From: JAFGUF01 sp040883315
Lineage (GTDB): Bacteria; Bacillota; Clostridia; Christensenellales; UMGS416
DNA: 64,000 nucleotides
Direction: 5' to 3'
Assembly (NCBI GenBank): GCA_040883315.1
Contig: JBFLKU010000026.1
Span: 1-64,000, forward strand
Shown piece by piece: positions 62,017 through 64,000 of this stretch (the stretch's first letter is position 1; every line of letters begins with the position of its first letter). A model generated the notes under the pieces. The model saw nothing but the letters and a program-made list of their open reading frames with translations, was not told the origin of the DNA and ran no database searches. The position numbers were made by a program, and so were the translations under genes.

Positions 62017-63171
62017 ATGAAAATATATTTCGACAACGCAGCAACGACCAAAGCCTTTGATGAAGTGTGCGATACACTGCTTTGGATGATGAAAGATGAA
62101 TACTACAACCCGTCCTCCCCATATTCAGCGGCTATTAATACAGACAAGAAGCTGAATGAGAGCAGAGATATAATATTAAAAAGCCTAAATATGAAAGGCA
62201 GGCTAATATTCACATCTGGGGGCAGCGAAAGCAACAATCTAGCAATAAAAGGCGGACTGAAAAAGCTGCGCAATGCCAAAATAATCACCAGCGACACGGA
62301 GCATCCATCTGTAAAGCATACATGTGCACAGGCGGCAAAAGAAAACAATTCAGAGCTTATTATTCTACCTGTAGACAAGATGGGATATGTAGACAAAGAT
62401 GCACTATATGATGCATGCAAAGATACAGAAAGCGCACTCGTATCCATAATGCATGTGAACAACGAAACAGGAACCATCCAGCCCATCGAGGAGCTGGCAC
62501 ACATAGCAAAGCAAAACATAAAAAACTGCGTTTTCCACTCGGACGGCGTTCAGGCCTTTTTGAAGGCTGAGTCTCTGGGCAAAAACTCCAATATAGATAT
62601 GTATACCATCAGCTCCCACAAAATACATGGACCAAAAGGAGTGGGTGCGCTATATGTGAAAAACGCCAACCTGATAGAGGCGATGACCCAAGGCGGCGGA
62701 CAGGAAGACAACCTGAGATCCGGCACATATAACACTCCATCTATCGTAGCCTTTGCTAAGGCAGTTGAAATAGTAACCAAAAATCATAATAAATACATAA
62801 AAACTATGTATGATATAAAGAAAACAATTATAAATATGCTGGACGCCAGCGACATAGACTACACTCTTTGCTCAGACAAAATAGACAAAACCGCACCACA
62901 TATACTGAACATAGCGTTTCGTGACATTATGGGAGAGGTGCTGCTATCTGCAATGGATTCCAGCGGACTGATAGCCAACACCGGCTCTGCGTGCTCATCC
63001 AAAAAGACAGTGGTGAGCCCTGTTCTGAAATCTATGGGTGTGGACGAAAAATATATAAAGGGCGCTATACGGCTAAGCTTTGGTGCATACAGCACAGTAG
63101 AGGAAGCACAGAGTGCAGCAAAAATAATAATAGAAAACGTAGCCAGACTAAGGAGATTTAAAAGAGCGTGA
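62017..63171 (+). CDS. iscS: Cysteine desulfurase (IscS/NifS-like)
   Basis: 384 aa. PLP Lys in SSHKIHGPKGVG, PLP pocket TSGGSESNNLAIKG, and catalytic Cys in NTGSACSSKKT. It takes sulfur from cysteine as a persulfide. The following thiI gene (GTGA overlap) indicates that it supplies sulfur for 4-thiouridine in tRNA. It is the type II-like short loop form. Confidence 0.92.
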   Translation: MKIYFDNAATTKAFDEVCDTLLWMMKDEYYNPSSPYSAAINTDKKLNESRDIILKSLNMKGRLIFTSGGSESNNLAIKGGLKKLRNAKIITSDTEHPSVKHTCAQAAKENNSELIILPVDKMGYVDKDALYDACKDTESALVSIMHVNNETGTIQPIEELAHIAKQNIKNCVFHSDGVQAFLKAESLGKNSNIDMYTISSHKIHGPKGVGALYVKNANLIEAMTQGGGQEDNLRSGTYNTPSIVAFAKAVEIVTKNHNKYIKTMYDIKKTIINMLDASDIDYTLCSDKIDKTAPHILNIAFRDIMGEVLLSAMDSSGLIANTGSACSSKKTVVSPVLKSMGVDEKYIKGAIRLSFGAYSTVEEAQSAAKIIIENVARLRRFKRA

Positions 63172-64000
63172 ACAAAGTAATATTAATATCCTTCGGAGAG
63201 ATATTCCTGAAAGGCAAAAACAGACCTTTCTTTTTGAAAAAGCTAAAGAACCTGCTGAAAATAGCAGCAGCTGTAGACCCGGATGCATCAGTAGAGCTGC
63301 AGGACAGCAGATTTTACATAAAGAATTTCTCGGACAGCTATCAAGATGAGCTAATAGAGAAGATAAAGAAAATTTTCGGCGTGCATTCATTCTGCGTGGC
63401 ATACGAGTGCCAGAAGGACATGGAAACACTGAGCGAGGTATGCACACAGCTAGCAGAAAACAATGCAAAAGAGAAAAACACATTCAAGGTAGATACAAAG
63501 CGTTCTGACAAGCAGTATCCTATCAAATCTATGGAGGTGTCTGCCAAGCTGGGCGGCGTGCTTTTGAAAGCATACCCCAGCCTGAAAGTGGATGTCCATA
63601 ACCCGGATTTCACAGTATTTGTGGAGATACGCCAAGAGAATGCATATGTATATATAGACAAGATAATGGGACTAGGCGGCATGCCTGTGGGCAGCTCTGG
63701 GCGTGTGATGCTGCTGCTTTCAGGGGGCATAGACTCCCCAGTGGCTGCATATATGCTGGCAAAGCGCGGGCTGGAAGTGGAAGCTATTCACTTTTTTTCT
63801 CCGCCGTATACATCGGAGCGTGCCAAACAAAAGGTAGAGGATCTGGCGAATATAGTCAGTGGATACTGCGGACCTATAAAGCTGCATATCGTTCCTTTCA
63901 CCAAAATTCAGGAACAAATTTATGAAAAATGTCATCATGAGTTATTGACTGTTATAATGAGAAGATTTATGATGAAGATAGCAGAGCAGATAGCAGAAAG
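63168..64000 (+). CDS. thiI: tRNA 4-thiouridine synthase ThiI, 3' truncated
   Basis: At least 277 codons; runs off the window. Start GTG at 63168, set by AAGGAG at ~63150 and overlapping the iscS stop. N-terminal ferredoxin-like/THUMP domain (~1-170), then PP-loop SGGIDSPVA (~184-192), which adenylates uridine 8 of tRNA; it takes sulfur from the adjacent IscS. The rest, including any rhodanese-type domain, is missing. Confidence 0.93.
   Translation, partial: MNKVILISFGEIFLKGKNRPFFLKKLKNLLKIAAAVDPDASVELQDSRFYIKNFSDSYQDELIEKIKKIFGVHSFCVAYECQKDMETLSEVCTQLAENNAKEKNTFKVDTKRSDKQYPIKSMEVSAKLGGVLLKAYPSLKVDVHNPDFTVFVEIRQENAYVYIDKIMGLGGMPVGSSGRVMLLLSGGIDSPVAAYMLAKRGLEVEAIHFFSPPYTSERAKQKVEDLANIVSGYCGPIKLHIVPFTKIQEQIYEKCHHELLTVIMRRFMMKIAEQIAE

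Noticed and set aside
1..64000. tRNA, rRNA, IS element, phage or defence island
   Set aside because: No cloverleaf, transposase, integrase, inverted terminal repeats or known defence genes were found on either strand by eye; covariance and profile searches would be needed to exclude small RNAs.

Overview
The window is ordinary chromosomal DNA from a low-to-moderate GC, Gram-positive anaerobe, most probably a member of Bacillota class Clostridia. The signs are AAGGAGG-type ribosome sites, sharp sigma-A promoters (-35/17 bp/-10), many lipobox lipoproteins with no outer-membrane genes, a T-box and a tandem glycine riboswitch, a split glycine decarboxylase (gcvPA/gcvPB), rubredoxin and ferredoxin genes, and a CotH-type kinase. 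The genus cannot be fixed from this sequence. I see no prophage, insertion sequence, CRISPR array, tRNA or rRNA.

Layout. 1-5.1 kb: accessory surface genes (a membrane-anchored TPR-like protein, YidD, a small DUF4177-like protein, a very large CotH-kinase lipoprotein with lamin-tail repeats). 5.2-18 kb: housekeeping genes mixed with unknowns: rpsT, a BrkB-type membrane protein, an NYN-LOTUS RNA-binding protein, an acetyltransferase, an AraC regulator, two coupled secreted proteins, a 24-codon leader ORF before rsgA, a Nudix-HAD fusion overlapping pyrG. 18-23 kb: small secreted proteins, then an amino-acid ABC transporter whose binding-protein gene faces its permease/ATPase operon; an ARG-box-like operator overlaps the binding-protein promoter. 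23-28 kb: glycine cleavage operon gcvT-gcvH-gcvPA-gcvPB behind a tandem glycine riboswitch. 28-34 kb: an SbcD/SbcC-like (YhaO/YhaN-like) pair and a TetR-controlled pair of flavoproteins. 34-40 kb: pheST behind a phenylalanine T-box, a DJ-1-like lipoprotein, and an alkaline phosphatase lipoprotein.

40-48 kb: a TetR-led iron-sulfur membrane unit is followed, after a terminator and a new promoter, by a rubredoxin-helix-rubredoxin protein and an unusual ferredoxin; then galKE, two membrane proteins of unclear role (one TMEM43-like), and a broken small ORF. 48-57 kb: a MoxR/DUF58/transglutaminase operon, a TetR-controlled ABC exporter with two permeases, a ferredoxin-like protein and plsY. 57-64 kb: pepF, a zinc-ribbon membrane protein whose coding sequence appears cut short by an in-frame stop, and iscS-thiI for sulfur transfer to tRNA (thiI runs off the window).

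The items I would look at first are the two adjacent redox units (40-43 kb), the 24-codon ORF with alternative hairpins ahead of rsgA, the disrupted small ORF at 46.7-46.8 kb, the in-frame stop in the zinc-ribbon gene, and the operators read directly from sequence (TetR, ARG box, cre/LacI-like). Nothing here is a clearly new defence or mobile system.
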